Positions 26,473-36,597 of a stretch of 64,000 nt of DNA are shown here, one piece after another. Numbering within the stretch: position 1 is the first letter of the stretch; every line of letters begins with the position of its first letter. The position numbers were made by a program, and so were the translations under genes. The DNA is from Blautia hominis (lineage in GTDB: Bacteria > Bacillota > Clostridia > Lachnospirales > Lachnospiraceae). Where the stretch lies: the NCBI GenBank assembly GCA_002270465.1, contig NQOF01000009.1, positions 1-64,000 on the forward strand. The letters are read 5' to 3'. Below the pieces are notes generated by a model. That model saw only the letters and a list, made by a program, of their open reading frames with translations, made no database searches and had not been told where the DNA came from.

Positions 26473-27120
26473 ATGAAAGACAAACTGAAATATCTTCTCC
26501 TGCTGCTGCTGTCTGTCCTGTGTCTGACTGTGCTTAACGCCTGCGGCAAGGATGACAGCGCCGCAGAGGAAGAGGCTGCACTGGACTCTGTGTCTGCTTC
26601 CATGGATGGAACCGTGACGGCCTTTACCGGAAAAGAAATCAGTGTGATCACTTCAGATAATGAAAAACTGACTTTTGATATGACGAAAGCTGAACTTGAC
26701 TGTAAAAACGGAATTATTCCCGGCAATGAAGTGACGCTGATCTATGTAGGTCCCCTGGATGGGACGGATACCAGCAAGGTGCGGCTTAGAAAGATCATCA
26801 CAACAGACGATAATGCGGGACTGCTGCCAACAGACGGGACAAAAGTGATTTCCCCCAGCGGGGATGCGGAAGGATTCCATTCCGGCAAGGCCGGATACGA
26901 TGAGCCGGATTCCGGCACTGAGGTGGAGGAGAAGACAGAGACTGTCACAGTGAAAAGCCCTGTAAATGTAAGAGCAGACGCAGCAAGTCAGGCGGAAGTC
27001 CTTGGGGTTCTGCAGGGCGGCGCCACCGTGACACGGACCGGAATCTGCGATAACGGCTGGCACCGGATCGTCTATGAGGGGGAAACAGGGTATGTGTGGG
27101 GGGAATATCTCTCAGACTGA
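26473..27120 (+). CDS. SH3-domain lipoprotein
   Basis: 215 residues. A hydrophobic signal ends in lipobox LNAC (Cys24). An Asp/Glu-rich stretch and a small beta-rich domain (about 45-115) follow. The C-terminal SH3b-type domain (about 155-215) has VNVRADAASQAEVLGVL and WHRIVYEGETGYVWGEYL. SH3b domains bind peptidoglycan, so the protein probably sits on the outer membrane face against the wall. The ATG at 26473 follows aggggat. It is followed by a strong terminator. Confidence 0.88.
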   Translation: MKDKLKYLLLLLLSVLCLTVLNACGKDDSAAEEEAALDSVSASMDGTVTAFTGKEISVITSDNEKLTFDMTKAELDCKNGIIPGNEVTLIYVGPLDGTDTSKVRLRKIITTDDNAGLLPTDGTKVISPSGDAEGFHSGKAGYDEPDSGTEVEEKTETVTVKSPVNVRADAASQAEVLGVLQGGATVTRTGICDNGWHRIVYEGETGYVWGEYLSD

Positions 27121-27159
27121 CTAATACCTTACCCTTTATCACAAATACAGATATAACGC

Positions 27160-27199
27160 AAGGAACCGGGAAGACCTGTGATCTTCCCGGTTCCTTTTA
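27160..27199 (+). terminator. Terminator of the SH3 lipoprotein gene
   Basis: 15-bp stem aaggaaccgggaaga / tcttcccggttcctt followed by ttat. The downstream T-rich end ccttttat is duplicated around the adjacent MITE, so the element inserted at the terminator tail. Confidence 0.92.
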
Positions 27200-27200
27200 T

Positions 27201-27343
27201 GTTACTTTACACAGGCCACTGTACCGTGAGGCGTTTTCATGCCGGAAGCATGAAAATCCCGAGGCAGCCAGCGCGATAAGGTGCAGAATGCTCCATATCT
27301 GTGCATCGCGAAGCGTGTTACTGGACACGGAGTGTACAGTAAC
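27201..27343 (-). mobile_element. MITE-like element, copy B (143 bp, inverted relative to copy A)
   Basis: Ends gttactttacac and gtgtacagtaac are inverted repeats with one mismatch. The body is the reverse complement of 12279-12421 with scattered differences. Perfect 8-bp direct repeats ccttttat flank it immediately at 27193-27200 and 27344-27351, a clear target-site duplication. Confidence 0.93.
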
Positions 27344-27424
27344 CCTTTTATGTCTGTGCAGAGACAGGCTGCAGATCATACCGTTCTGCCCGAAAAGCTC
27401 CGCACATCCGACCGGCTGTACCAT

Positions 27425-28171
27425 CTATTTTCTGCATATCAATCGGTTTATCTGGGCACCCATGTACCCTCCGCCGAAACCATTGTCTATATTTACCACG
27501 GAGATTCCCTCCGCGCAGGAATTCAGCATGGTAAGAAGCGCTGACAGGCCGCCGAAGTTGGCCCCATATCCTATGGAGGTGGGCACTGCTATGACCGGCA
27601 CTTCCACAAGACCTGCAACCACGCCCGCCAGGGCGCCTTCCATTCCGGCCACTGCCACAATGGCGTTGGCATGGCGGAGACGGTCCTGCTGCGAGAGAAG
27701 ACGGTGAATCCCGGCTACACCTACATCGTAGATACGCTCCACGCTGGCGCCGAAATATTCCGCTGTTCTGGCAGCCTCCTCAGCCACCGGAATATCGGAT
27801 GTGCCGCCTGTACAGACCGCCACGCATCCCTCTTTCACAGCCCCTTCTTTCTCGATGACAAGTATATGGGAGAGGGGGTCATACTGAACCTGGGGGAGCA
27901 CTTCTCTCACGGCAAGATACTGGTCCTCCCTGGCCCTGGTGCCCAGAACGCAGCCGTCCTGCTCATAAAAATGCTGGTAAATGCCTACCAGATGGTCTGT
28001 GGCCTTGCCGGAGCAGAATACCACTTCCCCAAAACCGGAACGGACTTTGCGGTGGTGGTCCAGCTTGGCATATCCCAGATCCTCATAAGGAAGCTTCTTC
28101 AGCATCCCCTCCGCATCCTCCATGGACATCTCTCCGTTTTTCACCTGTTTCAATATTTCCTGTATCTCCAT
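27425..28171 (-). CDS. larB: LarB, nickel pincer cofactor biosynthesis carboxylase/hydrolase
   Basis: 248 residues from the ATG at 28171 (agaggaaag upstream); twelve extra codons 5' are unsupported. The C-terminal half is the PurE-like AIR-carboxylase fold with CTGGTSDIPVAEEAARTA, DVGVAGIHRLL, GMEGALAGVVAGL and PTSIGYGANFGG. LarB carboxylates and hydrolyses nicotinic acid adenine dinucleotide in the first step toward the nickel-pincer cofactor of LarA-type racemases. No larA, larC or larE lies in this window, so it is an orphan here. Length is normal. Confidence 0.92.
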   Translation of the reverse strand: MEIQEILKQVKNGEMSMEDAEGMLKKLPYEDLGYAKLDHHRKVRSGFGEVVFCSGKATDHLVGIYQHFYEQDGCVLGTRAREDQYLAVREVLPQVQYDPLSHILVIEKEGAVKEGCVAVCTGGTSDIPVAEEAARTAEYFGASVERIYDVGVAGIHRLLSQQDRLRHANAIVAVAGMEGALAGVVAGLVEVPVIAVPTSIGYGANFGGLSALLTMLNSCAEGISVVNIDNGFGGGYMGAQINRLICRK

Positions 28172-28209
28172 ATCGTATCTTTCCTCTTTGTGCTTGATCT
28201 GTCCCATAT

Positions 28210-28350
28210 ACCCTGCAGGATGTAAGATGTGAACAGTTACTCATTTCCCTGTGACAGTACGGTAATTATAACCGTACACTCCCCTCAAAGATACAGACAA
28301 CCCCCATGCAGAATCGCTTTGGGCGCTGGGAACTTTGCCTGGCTGCGGAA
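28210..28350. repeat. Diverged copy of the MITE-like family
   Basis: It begins gtgaacagttac and includes ccatgcagaatcgc and tttgcctggc in the same order as the element at 62476-62609. No clear end or target duplication. It fills the gap between asnA and larB. Confidence 0.45.
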
Positions 28351-28354
28351 TCCT

Positions 28355-29362
28355 TTATAAGATTTCAACTCCTGCTTTGCCGCAGGCAGTCAGAGTGGCT
28401 TCGTCCCAGATGGAGGACTGTACCTCACCCACATGTATTTTTTTCAGAAGGAGCATACAGACTCTGGACTGGCCGATGCCTCCGCCTATGGTCAGGGGCA
28501 GTTCATTATTTAAGAGCATTTTATGGAAAGTCAGTTCTCTTCTCTGGTTGCAACCGGCTTTTTCAAGCTGTTCGCTCAAGGTTTTTGCATCCACACGGAT
28601 TCCCATGGAAGAGATCTCCATAGCACACTGGAGCGGCTCATGCCAGAACAAAAGGTCGCCGTTTAACTTCCAGTCATCATAGTCCGGCGCACGACCGTCA
28701 TGTTTTTCCCCTGATCTCAGCAAATCACCGATCTGCATGATGAAAATAGTCTTCTTCTCTTTTGCGTAGGCGTTCTCCCTCTCTTTTGGAGTCAGGTCCG
28801 GATACCGATCCTCCAGTTCCTGGGAAGTGATGAAGGATACCTCACGGCACAGCTCTGTGTCCAGATTCTCATAGTGGTATTTCACCTCTTCCAGCGCATT
28901 ACAGATAGAATTTACGATCCTGGTCACAGTATCCTTCAGGTAATCTATGGTCCTGTCCTCTGCTGTGATGATCTTTTCCCAGTCCCACTGGTCCACGTAA
29001 GCGGAATGCAGGTTGTCAAGTTCCTCGTCCCTGCGGATGGCATTCATATCACAGAGGATCCCTTTTCCCACATGGAAATCGTAGCGGTAAAGGGCCATTC
29101 GTTTCCATTTTGCCAGGGAATGCACCACCTGGGCGTTCATATTTGCATCCGGGATGTCAAATGTTACAGGGCGCTCCACACCGTTCAGATCATCATTCAG
29201 ACCGGAAGCCGGATCTACGAAAACCGGCGCTGTCACTCTTTTCAGATTTAAAGCCAAACATAGTTTTTTCTGCATCAGATTCTTGATGATACCAATCGCT
29301 TCCTGTGTCTCATAACTGGATAAGCATGAATGATAGTTCTCTGGTATTGTTACTTTTCCCAT
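28355..29362 (-). CDS. asnA: Aspartate-ammonia ligase (AsnA)
   Basis: 335 residues, the normal AsnA length (E. coli type). Family features are YETQEAIGIIKNLMQ at the N-terminus, RRDEELDNLHSAYVDQWDWEK, and the C-terminal LPLTIGGGIGQSRVCML motif of the class II tRNA-synthetase-like active site. It makes asparagine from aspartate, ammonia and ATP. The ATG at 29362 follows gggaggaaag. The 5' region carries a promoter but no T-box antiterminator signature, so control by tRNA-Asn is not supported. Confidence 0.95.
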   Translation of the reverse strand: MGKVTIPENYHSCLSSYETQEAIGIIKNLMQKKLCLALNLKRVTAPVFVDPASGLNDDLNGVERPVTFDIPDANMNAQVVHSLAKWKRMALYRYDFHVGKGILCDMNAIRRDEELDNLHSAYVDQWDWEKIITAEDRTIDYLKDTVTRIVNSICNALEEVKYHYENLDTELCREVSFITSQELEDRYPDLTPKERENAYAKEKKTIFIMQIGDLLRSGEKHDGRAPDYDDWKLNGDLLFWHEPLQCAMEISSMGIRVDAKTLSEQLEKAGCNQRRELTFHKMLLNNELPLTIGGGIGQSRVCMLLLKKIHVGEVQSSIWDEATLTACGKAGVEIL

Positions 29363-29467
29363 GTCTCTTTCCTCCCGTTTTATGTTCTATGGAATGTCTT
29401 GTTATCGGCGGACTTTTAGCTGCAGACATCTGTCTGTTTTTGGCGGATAACAACTGTTTTTTATTTT

Positions 29468-29498
29468 ATTATAAAAAAGCAGTGTTGTAAATAGTCAA
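29468..29498 (-). promoter_or_regulatory. Promoter of asnA
   Basis: On the minus strand, TTGACT, a 19-bp spacer and TATAAT about 105 bp upstream of the ATG. The spacer is slightly long. Confidence 0.55.
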
Positions 29499-29531
29499 TT
29501 CCGCTAATCCAGCCGCTTGATCGGCTTTCTG

Positions 29532-29664
29532 GTAACAGTTCAGACAAGCTGAACCGTTACGCATCCAGCCATTAAAAATCGCTTCGCGATGGGCTGAATG
29601 CCTGCTGGCACTACTTCTTCATACGGTCAGCGCAGTAAATGCGCAGACCTGTCTGAACTGATCC
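29532..29664 (+). mobile_element. MITE-like element, copy D (133 bp), overlapping a MATE gene 3' end
   Basis: Inner ends cagttcagac (29536-29545) and gtctgaactg (29651-29660) are perfect inverted repeats; the outermost right bases are degraded. Flanks gctttctg (29524-29531) and gctttcta (29665-29672) match at 7 of 8, a target-site duplication. A 29-bp block at 29622-29650 (starting tacggtcagcgcag) is identical to 62568-62596 of copy C. Confidence 0.85.
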
Positions 29665-30985
29665 GCTTTCTATACGCCACCATGAGGATAACCATAGCGC
29701 CCAGCCAGGCGCCTGTCTCCGCAAAATAGATACCTTCCTTTCCTATTAAAAGGGGCAGCAGCAGGGCGATCAGGATTCTCATGACCAGCTCCGCGATCCC
29801 GGAGCACATGGGGATGAGCGTGTCACCCATGCCCTGCAGGGCAGATCGGTAGATGTGGAGCAGATAGAGGATGATCAGCGTTGCCCCCATGACCGCCAGA
29901 TAATTATATGCAATGGTCAGTACCTCTGATGCATTGGATGCCTCTGAGGAGATAAATATTTTCAGAATGCTGTGCCCGAAAAGAAGGAGGACCGCTCCGA
30001 TGGCCACCGCGATGCCTATGGATATTTTTGCTGAGGCGCGCACACCTTCCTTGATCCTGCCGTATTCCCCCGCGCCCAGATTCTGCCCCACAAAGGAGGA
30101 TGTGGCATAACCGAAGGAGACTGCTGCCAGCTCCAGAAGTCCGTACAGCTTGTTGGTAGCCGTAAAGCCGGCAACATACAGAAGACCAAATCCATTGATG
30201 ACATACTGGATGACAATACCGCCGAAACCAATGATCACATTCTGGAACGCCACGGGAATCCCAAGGCCCAGCAGGTGCTTTGCCATATCCCAGTCCCATT
30301 TCCAGTCGGTTTTCTCTATGTTCCAAATACCGTATTTTTTCAGCTGCAGAAAGCAGATGGTGCCGGAGCAGACCTGGGCCAGCACAGTTCCCAGTGCAGC
30401 ACCTTCCACACCCCAGTGGAATACCAGAACAAAGATAAGGTCCAGGATAATATTCACAGCGGACGCACCGATCATGGCACGAAGGGGCGTCCGGCTGTCC
30501 CCCATGGCCCGGAGAATTCCGGAACAGATGTTGTAAAGCGCCGTTGCCACAAGTCCGAACATGAGGATCTGCAGGTAGTTGTAGGCCGGCTCCCGAATAT
30601 TTGACGGTACACGCAGCAGTCCAAGCAGCCGCGACAGATTGCAGATAAAGAGCGCCATGACCAGCAGGGTGATCAGGCTTCCGGTCCACACAGACATAGC
30701 CACTGCTTTCTTCAGACGTTTTTCATCTTTTGCCCCAAAACACTGGGAGATCAGCACGGAAAACCCCTGGGCCACGCCTGTGATCCCGCCCATGGCAGTA
30801 AAACTCAGCCAGTCCGATGTCCCCAGGGCAGCCAGGGCTTCCACCCCTACTCCCCTGCCTACGATCACACTGTCCATTACGCTATATAGCTGCTGGAATA
30901 CATTTCCCAGCATGAGGGGAAGGGCAAAGGAAACGATAATACCTGCCGGCTTCCCGCTTGTCATATCTCTTGTCTTTTGTTTCAT
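29627..30985 (-). CDS. MATE-family efflux transporter 2 with MITE-derived C-terminus
   Basis: 452 residues, 12 helices. SFALPLMLGNVFQQLYSVMDSVIVGRGVG near the start and FVGQNLGAGEYGRIKEGVRA in the second half mark the MATE family. The ATG at 30985 follows aagggg. The last dozen residues (ISSDRSAHLLR) and the stop at 29627 are encoded by the MITE-like element inserted here, so the original C-terminus has been replaced. The loss is confined to the cytosolic tail after the last helix, so the pump may still work. Confidence 0.9.
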   Translation of the reverse strand: MKQKTRDMTSGKPAGIIVSFALPLMLGNVFQQLYSVMDSVIVGRGVGVEALAALGTSDWLSFTAMGGITGVAQGFSVLISQCFGAKDEKRLKKAVAMSVWTGSLITLLVMALFICNLSRLLGLLRVPSNIREPAYNYLQILMFGLVATALYNICSGILRAMGDSRTPLRAMIGASAVNIILDLIFVLVFHWGVEGAALGTVLAQVCSGTICFLQLKKYGIWNIEKTDWKWDWDMAKHLLGLGIPVAFQNVIIGFGGIVIQYVINGFGLLYVAGFTATNKLYGLLELAAVSFGYATSSFVGQNLGAGEYGRIKEGVRASAKISIGIAVAIGAVLLLFGHSILKIFISSEASNASEVLTIAYNYLAVMGATLIILYLLHIYRSALQGMGDTLIPMCSGIAELVMRILIALLLPLLIGKEGIYFAETGAWLGAMVILMVAYRKRISSDRSAHLLR

Positions 30986-31117
30986 TTCAATTTCCCCTTG
31001 TATAAGTGTTCAGCCTGCCGGACCTGCGCGTCAAAGTGTGGCGTGCAGATTGTCGGAATGGATTTTCAGACACACTAAAGTGCAGCCGTCTGCGCCCCTC
31101 TTCCGCTGCGCCCGGTA

Positions 31118-31170
31118 CAAAAAACGCACAGCCTGTAGTGATGTATTATATCACTTTTACAGGCTGTGCG
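31118..31170 (-). terminator. Terminator of GH51 gene 1
   Basis: 13-bp perfect stem cgcacagcctgta / tacaggctgtgcg with a further atca/tgat helix, followed on the minus strand by six T residues. Confidence 0.93.
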
Positions 31171-31187
31171 GTAGATATTATTCGCTT

Positions 31188-32738
<1,551 letters not shown>

Positions 32739-32761
32739 TTATTATACTAGTTGTATGGTCA

Positions 32762-32780
32762 TATCAACAAGTTGTTGATA
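32762..32780. promoter_or_regulatory. 19-bp palindrome overlapping the promoter of GH51 gene 1
   Basis: tatcaacaa-g-ttgttgata is perfectly symmetric. On the minus strand it covers the -35 (TTGTTG), 18 bp before a TATAAT ending about 50 bp upstream of the ATG. It is a good operator candidate. The adjacent ttgtatggtc (32752-32761) recurs at 36542-36551 in the leader of the ArsR-type gene. Confidence 0.7.
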
Positions 32781-32781
32781 A

Positions 32782-32832
32782 CAAAACCGCAAAAGCTTTT
32801 CCGCATCCTTCCATGCGTCCGGCTTTTGCGGC
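32782..32832 (-). terminator. Terminator of the first sugar ABC operon
   Basis: Stem ccgcaaaagc / gcttttgcgg with an inner gcatcc/atgcg helix, then gttttg on the minus strand. Confidence 0.85.
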
Positions 32833-32852
32833 AGTCAGGCTTCGGTCCCACA

Positions 32853-33740
32853 TCATCCCTTCACAGCACCGGTTGTAAGACCTTCTATAAAATATCTCTG
32901 GAAGCAAAGGAAGATGACAAATATAGGAATGATCGCAAACATGGATCCAGCGATCAGCACATCATAGTTGTTGCCATAAGGTGTGAGCAGTGTATTCAAG
33001 CCAATGGGCAGCGTAAATTTGTCAGCATCCCGGAAAATCATCATAGGCCACAGCATATTATTCCATGCCCCCATAGCACAGAGGATCGTCATGGCCGCAA
33101 ACGCCGGTTTTGTAATGGGAAGCATGATCTTAAAACAAATCCCGTATTCTGTAGCCCCGTCAATCCTTCCTGCATCCAGCAGTTCTTTTGGCAGGCCGAT
33201 CATATACTGCCGGAAGAAAAACACCGTGGACGCACCGCATATACCGGGCAATATAACACCTGCGGAAGTATTCATCAGTTTCAGATCGATCATTTCCTGA
33301 TACAGCGGAAGCATAAGGATTTCAAATGGTACCATCATAGTGGCTATTACCAAGAAAAAAAGAACATTTTTCAACTTAAACTCATACATGGAGAGTCCAT
33401 ACGCTACCAGATAACAGATGAGCAGTGTCAGCACCACGGTCACAACCGTCAGTACCAAACTGTTCTTGAACCACATAAAATATTTTTTGGAATCAGCATT
33501 CCCGGAAAACAGGTATGTATAATTACTGAGCGTCATAGATGAAAAATCAAGGTTAACGCTGAGGCCTCTCCGGATCAATTCACGCCCGGGCCTGAAAGAC
33601 GCCAGAACTCCCGCGATCAGGGGAAACACTACGATAAATCCCAATACAGCAAAAAAGGCAGTTGATATCACAGATAGAATCGTATTCTTCTTTTTCATAC
33701 CCATCTTTCTTTTATCAGAGGAAACTGCACTCATGATCAT
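32853..33740 (-). CDS. Sugar ABC transporter permease (MalG/CUT1 type), system 1
   Basis: 295 residues, six membrane helices. The EAA loop ELLDAGRIDGATEYGICFKIMLPITKPA binds the ATPase. The start codon at 33740 overlaps the upstream stop (ATGA); an ATG two codons later (33734) is equally possible given aggagg upstream. It is the last gene of a binding protein-MalF-MalG operon with no ATPase, implying a shared MsmK/MsmX-type ATPase elsewhere. The neighbouring GH51 gene suggests arabino-oligosaccharide import. Confidence 0.92.
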   Translation of the reverse strand: MIMSAVSSDKRKMGMKKKNTILSVISTAFFAVLGFIVVFPLIAGVLASFRPGRELIRRGLSVNLDFSSMTLSNYTYLFSGNADSKKYFMWFKNSLVLTVVTVVLTLLICYLVAYGLSMYEFKLKNVLFFLVIATMMVPFEILMLPLYQEMIDLKLMNTSAGVILPGICGASTVFFFRQYMIGLPKELLDAGRIDGATEYGICFKIMLPITKPAFAAMTILCAMGAWNNMLWPMMIFRDADKFTLPIGLNTLLTPYGNNYDVLIAGSMFAIIPIFVIFLCFQRYFIEGLTTGAVKG

Positions 33741-34636
33741 CTCTCCTCCTTCTTAAATGTGCCATTTAATATTAACTGTACAAAGTTGATGATAAGTGCG
33801 ATCACCAACAGCACCACACCAACCGCTGCCGCATATCCCATCTGATTTCTCTCAATCCCCCTCTTGTACAAATATCCTACAATAGTAAGACCGATATTTT
33901 TCGGTGAGGAGTTTCCGTTCCACAACATGAATGATTCCAGGAACATTGCCAGTCCGGCATATACACTGATCGTCAAAACATAAATTGAGGTGGGTTTTAA
34001 AAGAGGCAGTGTCACATAACGGAATTTCTGCCAGGAATTGGCACCGTCAATATCTGCCGACTCATACAGGGCGCCATCAATACCTTTAAGGCCCGACACA
34101 AAATAGAGCATATTGACTCCGGTCCACCGCCAGCAGGCCAGGATCAAGAGGGCGATCATACCCGTTGTCCCATTTTTCAGCCAGGCTACAGGGGCTTTTC
34201 CCAACAATTCCATCAGCACATTCATTTGTCCAGTGGAATACTCAGAGAACATCAGACGGAACAAAGTACCTGAAATCACTACACTGGTCAAAGCCGGTAT
34301 GTAAAGAATGGCTTTCCACAGGCCCTTTGCCTTCACCAGACGGCTGTCCATCAGCACAGCAAAAAGCATGGGAAATGGGATCAGCAGAACCAGCGTTCCG
34401 ATCATGTATGTGGCACTGTTCTTCAGCGCAATATGAAATGCACTGTCACGCAGCAGTTTTGTATAGTTGGAAATGCCTACCCACTCAATCTGTCCCGGTT
34501 TTATGGACTCGAAGCTCATCTTAAATGCACTAAACAGCGGATATATCCAGAATATGGCGAAACTCAGAATGAATGGCAATACGAACACCCACGGAGCAGC
34601 CTTCTGGGAATAGAAGAATTTCTTAAATTTTTTCAT
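33737..34636 (-). CDS. Sugar ABC transporter permease (MalF/CUT1 type), system 1
   Basis: 299 residues from the ATG at 34636 (gagggagatgaat upstream); a longer frame starting 17 codons earlier runs through the intercistronic hairpin and is unlikely. Six helices with the EAA motif ALYESADIDGANSWQKFRYVTLPLLKP. It pairs with the MalG-type subunit, with overlapping stop/start. It is expressed below the binding protein because of the hairpin at 34656-34684. Confidence 0.92.
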   Translation of the reverse strand: MKKFKKFFYSQKAAPWVFVLPFILSFAIFWIYPLFSAFKMSFESIKPGQIEWVGISNYTKLLRDSAFHIALKNSATYMIGTLVLLIPFPMLFAVLMDSRLVKAKGLWKAILYIPALTSVVISGTLFRLMFSEYSTGQMNVLMELLGKAPVAWLKNGTTGMIALLILACWRWTGVNMLYFVSGLKGIDGALYESADIDGANSWQKFRYVTLPLLKPTSIYVLTISVYAGLAMFLESFMLWNGNSSPKNIGLTIVGYLYKRGIERNQMGYAAAVGVVLLVIALIINFVQLILNGTFKKEER

Positions 34637-34655
34637 ATATTCATCTCCCTCTTGA

Positions 34656-34684
34656 AAAACTACCCGGAGTGAAACCACTCCGGG
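34656..34684 (-). terminator. Intercistronic attenuating hairpin, ABC system 1
   Basis: Perfect stem cccggagt / actccggg followed by tagttttt on the minus strand, between the binding-protein and permease genes. This is a common way to lower permease expression. Confidence 0.75.
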
Positions 34685-34720
34685 CAATTTTCTGTTTCGT
34701 TACGATCACCCAGATTTACA

Positions 34721-36133
34721 TCAGTCTATATCCTGCTCCAAATCAACGTAATCCTGCGCATCCTGGATCGCCTCTTTCACATCCATACCATCCTGAAGCA
34801 CATTGTTCAGGGTAGTTGTGCACATGTAGTCACCTAATGTAAACGTATTTTCATTTACGGTAATAGCTGCGATCTCATCTTTTATCTCATTCAGAACATC
34901 GAATGGGTTTGTCTTAAAGAATGCAATGAACTTGTTGCTGGTATCCTGTGTAATGCTTGTATCTTCCCAAACTGCAGTGTTGCAGACATCAAATCCAAGG
35001 TTCTCCCAGATTCCCTTACAGCCTTCTTCCGAGCATTTTGCATAGGCGATAAAGTCTGCTGCCAGTTCCGGATCAGAGGACTGGTTGGTCACAACTGTAC
35101 CTGTACCGCCGATACCAACGGACCGAGGCTGTCCCTCTTCAAATACCGGGCAGGGAGCCATAGCCCATTTGCCGGATTCTTCAGGCATGTAATCCAGGAA
35201 ACGGCTCATATACCATAAAGCTTTCGGGAAAGAAGCAATGTTGCCGTCCAGAATGTTTTGGAATCCCGCTTCCAGATCAACGTGTCCGTCCGGAGAAACC
35301 ATAGCCAGTTCATCGTCCAGCCATCCCTGCTGCATGGTAAGCATTTTCTCCATGGATTCCGGGATCACAGCCTTGCCGTCCTTATCCACCTGGTCATCAC
35401 CGTACTCAGCCATTGCCAGCCACATCCAGTCTGTACCGCCTGTATCGACAGAAGTCATCTTCACCTCGCCGTTTGATGCCTCTTTCAATGTCTCTGCAGC
35501 TGCAGTATAGTCATCCCAGGTCTTAATCGTTGTATAGTCAACCCCGTACTGTGATAACAGTTCATCATTATAGAACATAACAGTAGCACCAACATGAGTA
35601 GGAGCGCCATAGTAATTGTCATCTTTGGAATAGATATCAAAACGTGACTGCACCAAATCTCCCATATAAGGCTCAAGAGCATCATTCAGCGGATAAAGCT
35701 GTACTTCACCCTGCAGGAAGTTGGGGAACTGGCCTCTCTCAATATCGCACAGATCCGGTGCACCTTCCCCTGTCTGAAGCGCCATGATCATCTTGTTGTG
35801 CATATCAGCAAATGGATATGTAGTGAAGGTCATTTGAATCTGTCTGTCAGGATTTTCCTCATTCCATTTTTCCAGCATCTGTGCATAGAACGTGTTGTGC
35901 AGTTCGACGAAAGACCACATCTCCATCTTTGTTCCTGAATCCGGTCCTACTGTAGTAACTGCTTCCGGCTCTGCTTCACCGTCTTCCCCTTCCGCATCTG
36001 CCCCTGCGTCCTGTGTATCCTCTGCGTCTGCGCCGTCTGTCCCCGCAGAACTTGCCTTATCTCCTCCGCATCCGGCCAGGAGACTTGCTGCCATAGCTGT
36101 AACCAATAATGCACTGACTAATTTCTTCTTCAT
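34721..36133 (-). CDS. Sugar ABC transporter substrate-binding lipoprotein, system 1
   Basis: 470 residues. Lipobox LLAGC (Cys22), then an acidic Asp/Glu/Ala linker to about residue 60, then a family 1 extracellular solute-binding domain (MWSFVELHNTFYAQMLEKWNEENPDRQI; later GIGGTGTVVTNQSSDPELAADFIAYAK). It captures an oligosaccharide outside the cell. The ATG at 36133 follows taggagg. First gene of the operon. Substrate probably arabinose-containing, by context. Confidence 0.93.
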   Translation of the reverse strand: MKKKLVSALLVTAMAASLLAGCGGDKASSAGTDGADAEDTQDAGADAEGEDGEAEPEAVTTVGPDSGTKMEMWSFVELHNTFYAQMLEKWNEENPDRQIQMTFTTYPFADMHNKMIMALQTGEGAPDLCDIERGQFPNFLQGEVQLYPLNDALEPYMGDLVQSRFDIYSKDDNYYGAPTHVGATVMFYNDELLSQYGVDYTTIKTWDDYTAAAETLKEASNGEVKMTSVDTGGTDWMWLAMAEYGDDQVDKDGKAVIPESMEKMLTMQQGWLDDELAMVSPDGHVDLEAGFQNILDGNIASFPKALWYMSRFLDYMPEESGKWAMAPCPVFEEGQPRSVGIGGTGTVVTNQSSDPELAADFIAYAKCSEEGCKGIWENLGFDVCNTAVWEDTSITQDTSNKFIAFFKTNPFDVLNEIKDEIAAITVNENTFTLGDYMCTTTLNNVLQDGMDVKEAIQDAQDYVDLEQDID

Positions 36134-36235
36134 ACCTTAACCTCCTAAATCTTTTTGCAAATGTTTGAATTACTTTTCATTTTCCAAAAATAAACATAGT
36201 AAACAAAAATCCATTCCTATTTTGTACCACTAATG

Positions 36236-36247
36236 CACTCGCGAGTG
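36236..36247. promoter_or_regulatory. 12-bp palindrome in the binding-protein leader
   Basis: cactcgcgagtg, about 40 nt downstream of the predicted transcription start of ABC system 1. It is GC-rich within AT-rich surroundings. Candidate operator for the divergent ArsR-type regulator. Confidence 0.55.
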
Positions 36248-36293
36248 TACATATTGCACATTTTTTGTGTGTTTTGTACCGGTTTATGTTCAC

Positions 36294-36323
36294 ATTGTAT
36301 AATACTCATTATATTTTTGTCAA
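36294..36323 (-). promoter_or_regulatory. Promoter of ABC system 1
   Basis: On the minus strand TTGACA, 18 bp, TACAAT. Confidence 0.72.
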
Positions 36324-36467
36324 TATTTATTTATGTAAAATCAAAATTAGTTTACATTTACTTTTAATACCTCCCTTATATTTTACATTTATCTAAACAA
36401 TATTTCCGCAGAATAGGAGATTCATTTTAGAAAAGCCCTTATTTATTTCATATTATATTGACTTTTT

Positions 36468-36495
36468 TAAATTAAAGGATATAATACTTTATATA
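36468..36495 (+). promoter_or_regulatory. Promoter of the ArsR-type gene
   Basis: TTGACT, 16 bp, TATAAT about 100 bp upstream of the ATG at 36598. Confidence 0.7.
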
Positions 36496-36597
36496 ATTCT
36501 AAAATTTAACGTCGTAAAAAAGAGGGCCTTTTTCTTTTAACTTGTATGGTCGTCGATACATCTATTAATTTTTACGCACAAGACTGGAGGAACGCAA

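Larger units (their letters stand above)
36134..36597. other. Divergent regulatory region between ABC system 1 and the ArsR-type gene
   Basis: 464 bp of AT-rich DNA with one promoter in each direction (36294-36323 minus, 36468-36495 plus), a 12-bp palindrome (36236-36247) and a ttgtatggtc site (36542-36551). No gene is visible. Confidence 0.75.

Noticed and set aside
29363-29500. T-box riboswitch upstream of asnA
   Set aside because: No ggtggnaccgcg antiterminator sequence and no terminator in the leader.
32751-33542. 263-residue plus-strand frame
   Set aside because: Antisense to the MalG-type permease and spans its terminator.
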